From Christensenella sp. UBA1259 (lineage in GTDB: Bacteria; Bacillota; Clostridia; Christensenellales; Borkfalkiaceae), in the NCBI GenBank assembly GCA_002308755.1, contig DBVR01000038.1:217-21863 (forward strand): 21,647 nt of DNA. Reading direction: 5' to 3'. The notes beneath the pieces were generated by a model. The model did no database searches, was not told the origin of the DNA, and saw only the letters and a program-made list of their open reading frames with translations. The translations under genes were made by a program, and so were the position numbers. The first letter of the stretch is position 1. Every line of letters begins with the position of its first letter. Positions 1-6,145 of this stretch are shown here, in pieces.

Positions 1-38
1 GTTTCCAGATACATTTCTCCCGATTCTTTTATTTCCAT
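1..38 (-). CDS. DtxR/MntR-family metal-dependent regulator, N-terminus only
   Basis: Only the first 12 codons lie inside the window: ATG at 38 reading leftwards gives MEIKESGEMYLET. The ESGEMYLET pattern is typical of the start of the winged-helix domain in DtxR/IdeR/MntR-type regulators, which sense Fe(II) or Mn(II) and repress metal uptake genes. A GGGAG ribosome-binding site lies 7 nt upstream of the ATG (46-50). The gene is divergent from feoAB, the usual arrangement for the repressor of that operon. Family assignment rests on a dozen residues and on context, so the metal specificity cannot be stated. Confidence 0.65.
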   Translation of the reverse strand, partial: MEIKESGEMYLE

Positions 39-56
39 AATTTTTCTCCCCGATAC

Positions 57-85
57 ATTTTAACACAAAATTTACGAAATATCAA
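57..85 (-). promoter_or_regulatory. Sigma-A promoter of the DtxR-like regulator
   Basis: Read on the minus strand: -35 TTGATA (85-80), a 17-nt spacer, and -10 TAAAAT (62-57) preceded by TGT, which gives an extended -10. Transcription would start near position 50, leaving a leader of about 12 nt with the ribosome-binding site close to the 5' end. Confidence 0.55.
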
Positions 86-96
86 ACGATATTTCG
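75..96. promoter_or_regulatory. Inverted-repeat operator candidate between regulator and feoA
   Basis: CGAAATATC at 75-83 and its exact reverse complement GATATTTCG at 88-96 are separated by AAAC: a perfect 9-bp dyad. It overlaps the -35 box of the divergent regulator (80-85) and lies about 60 bp upstream of feoA. It is not an obvious match to the classical DtxR, MntR or Fur consensus. Binding by the adjacent regulator is inferred from position only. Confidence 0.5.
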
Positions 97-154
97 ATAA
101 GCATCCGTGTTAAGCCGATTTACGCTTTGCAACATAAACCGTTTTTTTTGTAAA

Positions 155-160
155 TACAAT
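155..160 (+). promoter_or_regulatory. -10-like element immediately before feoA
   Basis: TACAAT lies 5 nt before the feoA ATG. There is no convincing -35 at 16-18 nt; TTGCAA at 127-132 would pair better with an alternative -10, TAAATA at 151-156 (18-nt spacer). With either choice the transcript would begin at or within a few bases of the start codon. Confidence 0.35.
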
Positions 161-165
161 ATTAT

Positions 166-390
166 ATGACTTTATTTAACGTAAAGGTCGGCAAAAAAGT
201 TACCGTTTCGGGATATACGCTTTCCGCGTATTACCGCAAAAAACTCGCGAAATTCGGGATAACGGATAACTGCGTTATAACGGTACTCGGAGTTTCGCCT
301 TTCGGCGGTACGCAGAAAGTAAGCGTAAACGGGGTAAACTTTGCCGTCGGCAAAAAGATATCGGAAGGGATAATCGTAAAGTATGTTTAA
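166..390 (+). CDS. feoA: FeoA, SH3-like ferrous iron transport accessory protein
   Basis: This 74-residue protein has the length and beta-rich SH3-like pattern of FeoA, ending in a G-KKI-EGIIVKYV strand. FeoA is a small cytoplasmic partner of the FeoB iron(II) transporter, proposed to modulate its GTPase or gating. The 3' end overlaps the feoB start by 8 nt, consistent with translational coupling. The ATG at 166 is the only plausible start: no Shine-Dalgarno sequence precedes it, and the AT-rich run before it contains a -10-like TACAAT only 5 nt away, suggesting a leaderless message. Assignment relies on size, fold-like pattern and adjacency to feoB. Confidence 0.8.
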   Translation: MTLFNVKVGKKVTVSGYTLSAYYRKKLAKFGITDNCVITVLGVSPFGGTQKVSVNGVNFAVGKKISEGIIVKYV

Positions 391-2272
391 AAACCTTTGT
401 CTTATAGGAACGCCCAACTGCGGAAAGACGACGTTGTACAACGCCCTTACGGGCAGTTTTGAAACGGTCGGCAACCGCGTGGGCGTTACCGTGGAAGAAA
501 AAAGCGGTAAACTTAAAAAACGCCCCGAAATAACTGTTACCGACCTTCCGGGGCTGTATTCTCTTTCCGCCGACTCGGAAGACGAAAAAGCCGTTTTAAC
601 GTTTCTCGATAAAAAGAAGTTCGACGCGGTGATCTACGTTATGGACGGCACGAACCCCATAAAAGGACTTTCCCTTCTTACCGAAATAACGAAACTTTCC
701 GTGCCGACGGTCGTCGCCGTAAACTTTTGCGACGAACTTGAAAAAAGCGGGATAGAGTTTGACGACAAAATACTTTCGGATGCTTTTAACGTGCCCGTGG
801 TCAAGATATCGGCAAGGAAAGGAAAAAATCTCGACGCGCTTATATCCGCCGCCTTAAATAAGGCCGTCCCGATAAAGTTCGACGCGGAAAAGGTAAAAGC
901 CGTTAAAAGCGCGTTTTTAAGGGCAAAACCCGTCGGAAAAACCAAAAGCGAGATATTGACCGAGAAGATAGATAAAGTGCTTTTGAGTAAACTGTGGGGC
1001 TTTCCCATTATGTTCGCCGTGTGTTTTATTATGTTTTTTCTGACGCTTAACGTCGGCGGCAGGATAGGGACGGTTATCGGGGGCGCGATAGATAACGCGA
1101 GCGATAAACTTTATGTTTACCTGTCGGGAAAGACGGGCGGCGTATGGTTTGCGGATCTTATCTCTCACGCGGTAGTCGGCGGGGTGGGGAACGTTCTGGG
1201 ATTTTTACCGCAGATAATATTTCTGTTTTTCTTTCTTACGGCGTTGGAGCAGACGGGCTATACTTCCCGCATGGCGTTTTTAACGGACGAAATATTGAAT
1301 AAAATAGGGCTTTGCGGCAAGTCGGTATTTTCTTTCGGGCTGTCCTGCGGGTGTGCCGTGAGCGGCGTTTCCGCCGCGAGCGGTATAGAAGAAAAAAGCG
1401 CGCGCGAAACGACGGTATATTTAACGTCCTTTATGCCTTGCGGAGCGAAAACCGCGGTTTTTTCTTACCTTTGCGGAAAGATATTCGGCGGGAACGCGTT
1501 TCTCGCCGCGTCTTTTTATCTCGTCGGGATATTTATGGTGTGTATAGGCGGCGCGATACTTTCGCGGTTTAAAAGGTTTAAGGCGACGGGCGGGTTCGTA
1601 ATGGAAATGCCGACTTTAAGGTTACCGTCCGTAAGGGTATTATACGGCGCGGCAAGGGATAAGACGGCGGATTTTCTTCTTAAGGCGGGGAGTATAATTT
1701 TCGCCGTTTCGGTAATACTCTGGCTGCTTAAAAATTTCGGGTTTTCGGGATATACGGGCGGCGATATCGAAAAAAGTTTCGTGTACGCGGCGGGGAACGT
1801 CTTAAAATACGCCTTTTATCCTTTGGGGTTCGGAAACTGGCAGGCAACGGTGTCTTTGCTTTCGGGAATATTCGCAAAAGAAGCGGTGATAGAAAGTTTA
1901 AGCGCGGTAACGGAAGATCCCGCAAGCCTTTTTAGTACCGCCTATTCGGCGTACGGGTTTATGGTGTTCGTACTCGTTTCGCCACCCTGCGTCGCCGCGC
2001 TTGCCGCCGCGAAACGGGAATTAAAGAGCAGAAAACTGTTTTGGGGTATGGCGGTTTTTCAGTTTTTAACGGGGTATCTTATCGCGCTTGTTATAAACGT
2101 TTTCGGGATAATAGCGTTAAATATAGGCAAAATAGCGGCGATTGTATTGACTTTAACGGCGGCGTTGACTATAATATGTTTAAAAAACACACTTATTTCA
2201 GGTAAATGCGGGGATTGTAAGAAGTGCAGAACGGTAAAGGCAAGTTGTCGCCGAAGGGAAAGAGCAGGTTAG
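383..2272 (+). CDS. feoB: FeoB ferrous iron transporter with C-terminal Cys-rich extension
   Basis: This 629-residue protein is the GTP-dependent Fe(II) permease of the cytoplasmic membrane. The G domain occupies about residues 1-165: G1 GTPNCGKTT (9-17), G2 Thr36 in GVTVE, G3 DLPG (54-57), G4 NFCD (114-117), then an SARKG G5-like loop. The membrane part starts near residue 208. The gate motif, usually GCNVPA, reads SCGCAVSG near residue 320, and the second gate reads FMPCGAK near 350, so the pore is divergent. After the usual last helix there is another hydrophobic segment and a tail with Cys609, Cys612, Cys615 and Cys622, resembling the separate FeoB-associated Cys-rich protein. The start overlaps feoA by 8 nt. 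Iron as substrate is inferred from family and operon. Confidence 0.88.
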   Translation: MFKNLCLIGTPNCGKTTLYNALTGSFETVGNRVGVTVEEKSGKLKKRPEITVTDLPGLYSLSADSEDEKAVLTFLDKKKFDAVIYVMDGTNPIKGLSLLTEITKLSVPTVVAVNFCDELEKSGIEFDDKILSDAFNVPVVKISARKGKNLDALISAALNKAVPIKFDAEKVKAVKSAFLRAKPVGKTKSEILTEKIDKVLLSKLWGFPIMFAVCFIMFFLTLNVGGRIGTVIGGAIDNASDKLYVYLSGKTGGVWFADLISHAVVGGVGNVLGFLPQIIFLFFFLTALEQTGYTSRMAFLTDEILNKIGLCGKSVFSFGLSCGCAVSGVSAASGIEEKSARETTVYLTSFMPCGAKTAVFSYLCGKIFGGNAFLAASFYLVGIFMVCIGGAILSRFKRFKATGGFVMEMPTLRLPSVRVLYGAARDKTADFLLKAGSIIFAVSVILWLLKNFGFSGYTGGDIEKSFVYAAGNVLKYAFYPLGFGNWQATVSLLSGIFAKEAVIESLSAVTEDPASLFSTAYSAYGFMVFVLVSPPCVAALAAAKRELKSRKLFWGMAVFQFLTGYLIALVINVFGIIALNIGKIAAIVLTLTAALTIICLKNTLISGKCGDCKKCRTVKASCRRRERAG

Positions 2273-2409
2273 ACTACTTAAAGGAAGCCGACTTAAAAGA
2301 AGAAGACGCTTACTTTCCCGAAGAGTGGAAAAGGGCGGAATCTTCCGAAAGGGAGAAATATTTCGATTATTACGACGACGTAAAGACGTCTATAAAAGAA
2401 GACTGGTAA
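2224..2409 (+). CDS. Small acidic hypothetical protein overlapping feoB
   Basis: A 61-residue reading frame starts with GTG inside the last 49 nt of feoB (different frame) and ends exactly one base before the next gene's ATG. The N-terminus is Lys-rich (QNGKGKLSPKGKSR); the rest is charged and aromatic (EEDAYFPEEWKR, EKYFDYYDDVKTSIKEDW), with no membrane segment. It fills the only space between feoB and the dehydrogenase gene, has composition like a real protein, and is perfectly abutted to its neighbour, so I consider it genuine. The ribosome-binding site is weak, and an in-frame TTG near 2245 is an alternative start. I recognise no family; function unknown. Confidence 0.55.
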   Translation: MQNGKGKLSPKGKSRLDYLKEADLKEEDAYFPEEWKRAESSEREKYFDYYDDVKTSIKEDW

Positions 2410-3255
2410 ATGGAAGACTTAAAAGGTAAATTTATAACGGTAACGGGCGCGACGGGCGGACTTGGCGTCGAAATATGCAAGGAAGCGGCGCGCCGCGGTG
2501 CGAACCTTAATCTGGTTGCGAGAAATAAAGATAAATGCGACAAACTCGCAAAGGTCATCAAAGAACTTTCACCGAACGCAAAAGTCAACGTAATTATAAC
2601 CGACTTTTCTTCTATGGAAAGCGTAAAGCGCGCCACCGAAGAACTGTCCTTACTTAATAGCGACGTTATAATATTGAACGCGGGGATATACAACGAAGAG
2701 ACTTACGTTACCGACAGCGGGTACAACAATATCTTTCAGGTGAACTTTCTTTCGCAGTATTACACGGTGCGAAAGTTGTTGGATAACGGGGTAAAGATAG
2801 ATACGGCGATTGCCGTAGGCAGTCTTGCGCACCGCTGGGCGAAGTTTGATAAAAACAATATAGATTACTCGGGCACGGGATATAACAAGGTCTACGGGAA
2901 CTCAAAAAGGTTTCTGACCTTTTCTTTTTTCGACCTTACGGAAAAGTATAAGGGCACGCGGTTCTGCGTGGCGCACCCCGGGGTGTCCCCGACTGCGTTA
3001 CTCATGCATTTTAGGGGCTTTTGGGGTAAGGTCGCGGCGTTTTTCGTAAAAATACTCTTTCCGCACCCGAAAAGGGCAAAGCGAAGTATAACGCGGGCGA
3101 TAACGGCAGATTGCGGCGCGTTCTGCTGGATAGGACCTTGGATATTCGGAATATACGGAAGACCGAAAAAGCGGAAACTTAAAAAAGCGGACGACTACGA
3201 AGACGTGGTAAAGACCGCAAACGAAATTTACGAAAGCGTAAAAGCCGAGTTTTAA
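2410..3255 (+). CDS. Short-chain dehydrogenase/reductase (SDR)
   Basis: This 281-residue protein belongs to the classical SDR superfamily of NAD(P)H-dependent oxidoreductases. Visible motifs are the dinucleotide-binding TGATGGLG (12-19), NAG (90-92), the structural Asn112 in VNF, catalytic Ser138 (VGSLAHR) and Tyr162-xxx-Lys166 (YGNSK). Arg38-Asn39 after the second strand favours NADP(H). The overall pattern resembles retinol-dehydrogenase/WW-oxidoreductase-like members, with an extended basic C-terminal region (PKKRKLKK). The ATG follows the stop of the small upstream gene without a gap, so it is in the feo operon. The substrate cannot be deduced, and a role in iron transport is not implied. 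Confidence 0.82.
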   Translation: MEDLKGKFITVTGATGGLGVEICKEAARRGANLNLVARNKDKCDKLAKVIKELSPNAKVNVIITDFSSMESVKRATEELSLLNSDVIILNAGIYNEETYVTDSGYNNIFQVNFLSQYYTVRKLLDNGVKIDTAIAVGSLAHRWAKFDKNNIDYSGTGYNKVYGNSKRFLTFSFFDLTEKYKGTRFCVAHPGVSPTALLMHFRGFWGKVAAFFVKILFPHPKRAKRSITRAITADCGAFCWIGPWIFGIYGRPKKRKLKKADDYEDVVKTANEIYESVKAEF

Positions 3256-3278
3256 TTCGGGACAAGGGGAAACGTAAG

Positions 3279-4154
3279 ATGAAAAGCAACGTAAAACGAT
3301 GGACTTGGGACGTTATAATATGCGTTATCGCGGGACTTACCGTAGGAACGGGGTATTATTTTTTCCAGAATAGCAACGGGTTCGCACCGGGCGGTGTCGG
3401 TGGACTTGCCACTATCACTTACTACCTTTTGGGGTACGAGGTGAGTTGGGCGGTCCTTATGCTTTGCTTTAACGTTCCCATATTTATTTTGGTCGGAATA
3501 TTCGTAGATAAAAAACTCGGGTTTCTCCTGATACTCTATATGGTGATACAGTCGCTTTCTACGGAACTTTTCGCCTTACTCGATTTCAAACCGTATAGTG
3601 CGATAAACAATCCCGAAGACTATAATGTCGTGTTCGCGTGTATCGCCACGGGCGTTATATCGGGGCTTGGGTTTGCCTTGATGCTGCGCAGACTCGGCGC
3701 GAGCGGGGGAACTTACGCCATTTCCGCGCTTATAAAGAAATTCAAGCCCGCAACGAATATCGCCTACGTTTCGTTTTTAATGGATTCCGCCGTGGTGTTT
3801 ATAGCGTTTTTCGTGTACGGCATGAAGATAACGCCCGTTATATGCACGCTTATAAACCTGTTTATAGCAAACGTCGTCGTGGATTATTTTATCGCGGGTA
3901 TAAAGAACGGCTATAAGTTCGAGATAATTACCGAAAGCCCCGAAGACCTTTCCGCCGAACTTATGGAAAAGTTGGGGCACGGCGTTACGGAAATGAAAGT
4001 GCAAGGCATGTATTCCCATACAGACAAATATATGCTTGTGTGCATAATCCGTAAAAAGCAGATAGGCGAAATGATGAAGATAATAAAAAGCCACCCCGGC
4101 AGTTTTGCGAGTTTTGAGAAAGTCAACGAAGTTTTCGGCAGATTTAAAAAATAA
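3279..4154 (+). CDS. YitT-family membrane protein (DUF161/DUF2179)
   Basis: This 291-residue protein has five to six hydrophobic segments in its first about 210 residues, including the GFAPGGVGGLATI motif after the first helix and a second ASGGTYAISALI glycine motif, both typical of the YitT/YebE membrane family. The soluble C-terminal domain (about residues 215-291, KYMLVCIIRKKQIGEMMKIIKSHPGSFASF) matches the DUF2179 ferredoxin-like fold usually attached. The function of the family is unproven. An AAGGGG ribosome-binding site precedes the ATG; the gap to the upstream SDR gene is 23 nt. It is the last gene before a strong bidirectional terminator that starts at its stop codon. Confidence 0.85.
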   Translation: MKSNVKRWTWDVIICVIAGLTVGTGYYFFQNSNGFAPGGVGGLATITYYLLGYEVSWAVLMLCFNVPIFILVGIFVDKKLGFLLILYMVIQSLSTELFALLDFKPYSAINNPEDYNVVFACIATGVISGLGFALMLRRLGASGGTYAISALIKKFKPATNIAYVSFLMDSAVVFIAFFVYGMKITPVICTLINLFIANVVVDYFIAGIKNGYKFEIITESPEDLSAELMEKLGHGVTEMKVQGMYSHTDKYMLVCIIRKKQIGEMMKIIKSHPGSFASFEKVNEVFGRFKK

Positions 4155-4183
4155 AAAAAGAGAAGTGAAAACTTCTCTTTTTT
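4154..4183. terminator. Bidirectional intrinsic terminator
   Basis: A 13-bp perfect stem (4154-4166 with 4171-4183) closed by a GAAA tetraloop, with A-tract on the left and T-tract on the right, ends both the plus-strand feo/YitT operon and the minus-strand deaminase. It overlaps the stop codons of both genes. Confidence 0.9.
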
Positions 4184-4637
4184 AACGTTTTGAAAAATAA
4201 TTTTTAAGAATGTTCACGCACTCTTCTCTTAAAACGCCCGATATAACCACGGGAGAGTGCGAAGAGTTTTCGAAGACCGTTTTACTGCAAGGGAAACCCT
4301 TTTTGCCCCGTATATTTCTTAAATCGTCGTTACTTGCGCCGTAAATAAGCCGCCCGAGTTTCGCCCACACCATCGTGCCGGCGCACATAAAACACGGTTC
4401 GCAGGTCGTATAGAGAGTGTATTCCGAAAGGTCGGTTATCTTCGTTTCCTTTATAAAGTTACGTATAAGCCCCGTTTCCGCGTGATAGGTAGGGTCGCTT
4501 TCGGTGTTTATCCTGTTTTCGCCGCGAAAAACGATTTCGCCGTCCTTTACCAGCACCGCGCCGAAAGGTTCGTCGCCGCGCATTAAGGAAGATTCGGCGA
4601 GTTTCAACGCTTCTTTCATAAAATATATATCGTCCAT
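4182..4637 (-). CDS. Zinc-dependent nucleoside/nucleobase deaminase (CDA superfamily)
   Basis: This 151-residue protein carries the complete cytidine-deaminase-superfamily zinc site: His52-Ala-Glu54 (YHAETG) and Cys82-x2-Cys85 (TCEPCFMC). The N-terminal block (MKEALKLAESS, GDEPFGAVLVKDGEIV) is shared by TadA, which converts A34 of tRNA-Arg to inosine, and by guanine deaminase-type enzymes. DPTYHAETGLIR and MVWAKLGRLIYGAS look closer to the free-nucleobase/nucleoside group than to typical TadA, so I leave the substrate open. The promoter has its -10 only 6 nt before the ATG and there is no ribosome-binding site, implying a leaderless transcript; a second in-frame ATG six codons later also lacks one. 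Confidence 0.8.
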   Translation of the reverse strand: MDDIYFMKEALKLAESSLMRGDEPFGAVLVKDGEIVFRGENRINTESDPTYHAETGLIRNFIKETKITDLSEYTLYTTCEPCFMCAGTMVWAKLGRLIYGASNDDLRNIRGKKGFPCSKTVFENSSHSPVVISGVLREECVNILKNYFSKR

Positions 4638-4643
4638 AAAAAC

Positions 4644-4672
4644 ATTATAACCCGTAAAGGTTTTAAAATCAA
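4644..4672 (-). promoter_or_regulatory. Sigma-A promoter of the deaminase gene
   Basis: On the minus strand: -35 TTGATT (4672-4667), 17-nt spacer, -10 TATAAT (4649-4644). The ATG begins 7 nt after the -10, so the expected start site coincides with the start codon. The -35 lies directly downstream of the S20 terminator stem. Confidence 0.7.
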
Positions 4673-4677
4673 TATAA

Positions 4678-4712
4678 ACGCCCCGAAAGTTTTCGGTAAA
4701 CTTTCGGGGCGT
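4678..4712 (-). terminator. Intrinsic terminator of rpsT
   Basis: A perfect 15-bp stem (4678-4692 with 4698-4712) and a 5-nt loop lie 18 nt after the rpsT stop. On the minus strand the GC-rich stem is followed by TTTATATT, a moderate T-tract. The next gene's -35 box begins within this tail. Confidence 0.8.
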
Positions 4713-4730
4713 GAAATTGTCTTTTAAATA

Positions 4731-5159
4731 TTATTCCGCGGCTTCCGTTTCTTCGGTCTTTTTGGTGCGGGGTTTTCTGGGTTTTTTAACGGGTTCTTCT
4801 GTAACCTCAGCCGCAACTTCTTCCGCTACAGTTTCCGCTGCCGCGGGAGCGGGTTCTTCCGCTTTCGCTTCTTCTTTCTGCGGGGCGGTGGTATCTTTTG
4901 CCGCCGCTTCTATTTTCTTTGCAAGTTTGGATTTCTTGTTGGCGGCGTTGTTCTTGTGGAAAATATTCTTTCCCGCCGCGGAATCTATAAGTTTGAAAGC
5001 GTTGGGCAAAAGCGCCTTCGCTTCTTCGACTTTACCTTCTTTTATAAGGGCGTAGATCTTCTTGATCTCCGTCTTGACTTCCGAACGGATATTCTTGTTC
5101 TGTTCGGTTTTTTTAGCGTTTACCAGTACTCTTTTTTTAGCCGATTTGATATTAGGCAT
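4731..5159 (-). CDS. rpsT: Ribosomal protein S20 with long charged C-terminal tail
   Basis: Residues 1-88 are a standard small-subunit protein S20 (bS20): MPNIKSAKKR start, the helical core, and HKNNAANKKSKLAKKI. S20 binds 16S rRNA early in 30S assembly. The family is normally about 85-90 residues; this one has 142. The extra 54 residues are Ala/Glu/Pro-rich (KAEEPAPAAAETVAEEVAAE) and end in a basic patch (KKPRKPRTKK). The ATG at 5159 was chosen because it gives the canonical MPNIKSAKKR and has AAGGAG 7 nt upstream; a longer in-frame start at 5204 would place the -10 box inside the gene. It is monocistronic, with its own promoter and terminator. Confidence 0.93.
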   Translation of the reverse strand: MPNIKSAKKRVLVNAKKTEQNKNIRSEVKTEIKKIYALIKEGKVEEAKALLPNAFKLIDSAAGKNIFHKNNAANKKSKLAKKIEAAAKDTTAPQKEEAKAEEPAPAAAETVAEEVAAEVTEEPVKKPRKPRTKKTEETEAAE

Positions 5160-5194
5160 AAGGATTCTCCTTAATTTTGTTCGATACGCATTAT

Positions 5195-5223
5195 ATTTTA
5201 TCACAAATAACTTTTAAAAGCAA
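5195..5223 (-). promoter_or_regulatory. Extended -10 promoter of rpsT
   Basis: On the minus strand: -35 TTGCTT (5223-5218), 17-nt spacer ending in TGA, -10 TAAAAT (5200-5195). The TG motif one base before the -10 makes it an extended -10 promoter, fitting a highly expressed ribosomal protein gene. Confidence 0.6.
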
Positions 5224-5284
5224 CTGCATTTCACGAACATTTTATCTATTTACCCGTTTTTTAACGTTTTTTGTAAAGTATTCA

Positions 5285-5290
5285 TAAAAT
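5285..5290 (+). promoter_or_regulatory. -10-like element directly before murI
   Basis: TAAAAT ends 5 nt before the murI ATG. A weak TTAACG lies 18 nt further upstream. With a normal -10 to start-site distance the RNA would begin at the ATG, matching the absence of any Shine-Dalgarno sequence. Confidence 0.35.
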
Positions 5291-5295
5291 TTATT

Positions 5296-6039
5296 ATGAA
5301 TACGGGCTATATCGCGGTAATGGACAGCGGAATAGGGGGATTATTCACCTTAAAGCGCCTTATAGAAGAGATGCCGAACGAAAGGTTTTTATATTTCGGC
5401 GACAACCTTAACGCCCCTTACGGCGATAAACCCGTAAGTTTACTCAATATACTTACGCTGAAAAACGTAAGAAGGGTAATGGCGCATGGCGTAAAAGCCA
5501 TTGTTTTTGCCTGCAACACGCTTGCCGTGAACGTTCTCGGCAACGTAAAAAGGTTCGTGCCCGTACCCGTCTTCGGCGTGTACCCGCCGACCGAAAAAAC
5601 GGCGACGGAAGGTAAGCGCGCCGTTCTTTTTTGCACCGAGAGAACGGCGGAGCGGTTCAAAGACTCGGAAAACCTGAAAGTCGTAAGCCTTCCGCACCTT
5701 GCGAAAGACGTGGAAAAAAATGCCGACGACCTTTCTGCCGTAAACCTTAAAGCGCACCTTGATTCTTCTTTAAAATATCAAAAAATCCTTTCCGAAAACT
5801 ATCGGTTCGACACCGTTATTTTGGGCTGCACCCATTACGGACTGATAGAAAATCAATTTTTCGACCACTTTTGTCCCCGAGATATTATAAGCGGGGACGC
5901 TTTTACGGCAAGACAGGTAAAAGAGTTTTTGCGCATTTCAGGCAAGTTGGCGAATAATAAGGAAATAACAGTTGATTTTATCGGCGACTGCGCCGAAAAA
6001 AACAGAAAACTTTTTCTCAAAGTAGTCAACAAGCCGTAA
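5296..6039 (+). CDS. murI: Glutamate racemase
   Basis: This 247-residue enzyme interconverts L- and D-glutamate in the cytoplasm, supplying the D-Glu added by MurD. Motifs: DSGIGG (10-15), FGDNLNAPYGDK (34-45), the first catalytic cysteine Cys73 in ACNT, and the second, Cys178, in GCTHY. At 247 residues it is slightly shorter than the usual 260-270, and the usual GVIEP loop reads GVYPP. No Shine-Dalgarno site precedes the ATG, and no in-frame alternative with one was seen, so translation is probably leaderless. It sits just before the dcw cluster on the same strand but the cluster has its own strong promoter; no terminator is evident between them. Confidence 0.9.
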   Translation: MNTGYIAVMDSGIGGLFTLKRLIEEMPNERFLYFGDNLNAPYGDKPVSLLNILTLKNVRRVMAHGVKAIVFACNTLAVNVLGNVKRFVPVPVFGVYPPTEKTATEGKRAVLFCTERTAERFKDSENLKVVSLPHLAKDVEKNADDLSAVNLKAHLDSSLKYQKILSENYRFDTVILGCTHYGLIENQFFDHFCPRDIISGDAFTARQVKEFLRISGKLANNKEITVDFIGDCAEKNRKLFLKVVNKP

Positions 6040-6081
6040 ACTTCCCGTAAAAAAATCGAAAAAATATCGAAAAAATTTTAA

Positions 6082-6111
6082 AAAGTGGTTGACAGTGGTC
6101 AAAATGTGTGG
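6082..6111 (+). promoter_or_regulatory. MraZ box: three 10-bp direct repeats
   Basis: Three consecutive 10-mers read AAAGTGGTTG (6082), ACAGTGGTCA (6092) and AAATGTGTGG (6102). The AAAGTGK repeat at 10-bp period is the operator type bound by MraZ. It covers the -35 and most of the spacer of the mraZ promoter, implying autoregulation of the dcw cluster. Confidence 0.65.
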
Positions 6112-6117
6112 TACAAT
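6089..6117 (+). promoter_or_regulatory. Main sigma-A promoter of the dcw cluster
   Basis: Consensus TTGACA at 6089-6094, a 17-nt spacer, and TACAAT at 6112-6117, preceded by A-tracts at 6050-6084 that could act as an UP element. The start site would be near 6124, giving a leader of about 22 nt with AAGGGGTG before the mraZ ATG. Confidence 0.9.
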
Positions 6118-6145
6118 GCAGGTACTGATATAAAAGGGGTGTAAA

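Noticed and set aside
6040..6085. Repeated AAAAATCGAAAAAATATCG as a possible repeat array
   Set aside because: Only two or three imperfect A-tract units; better explained as an AT-rich UP element before the mraZ promoter.
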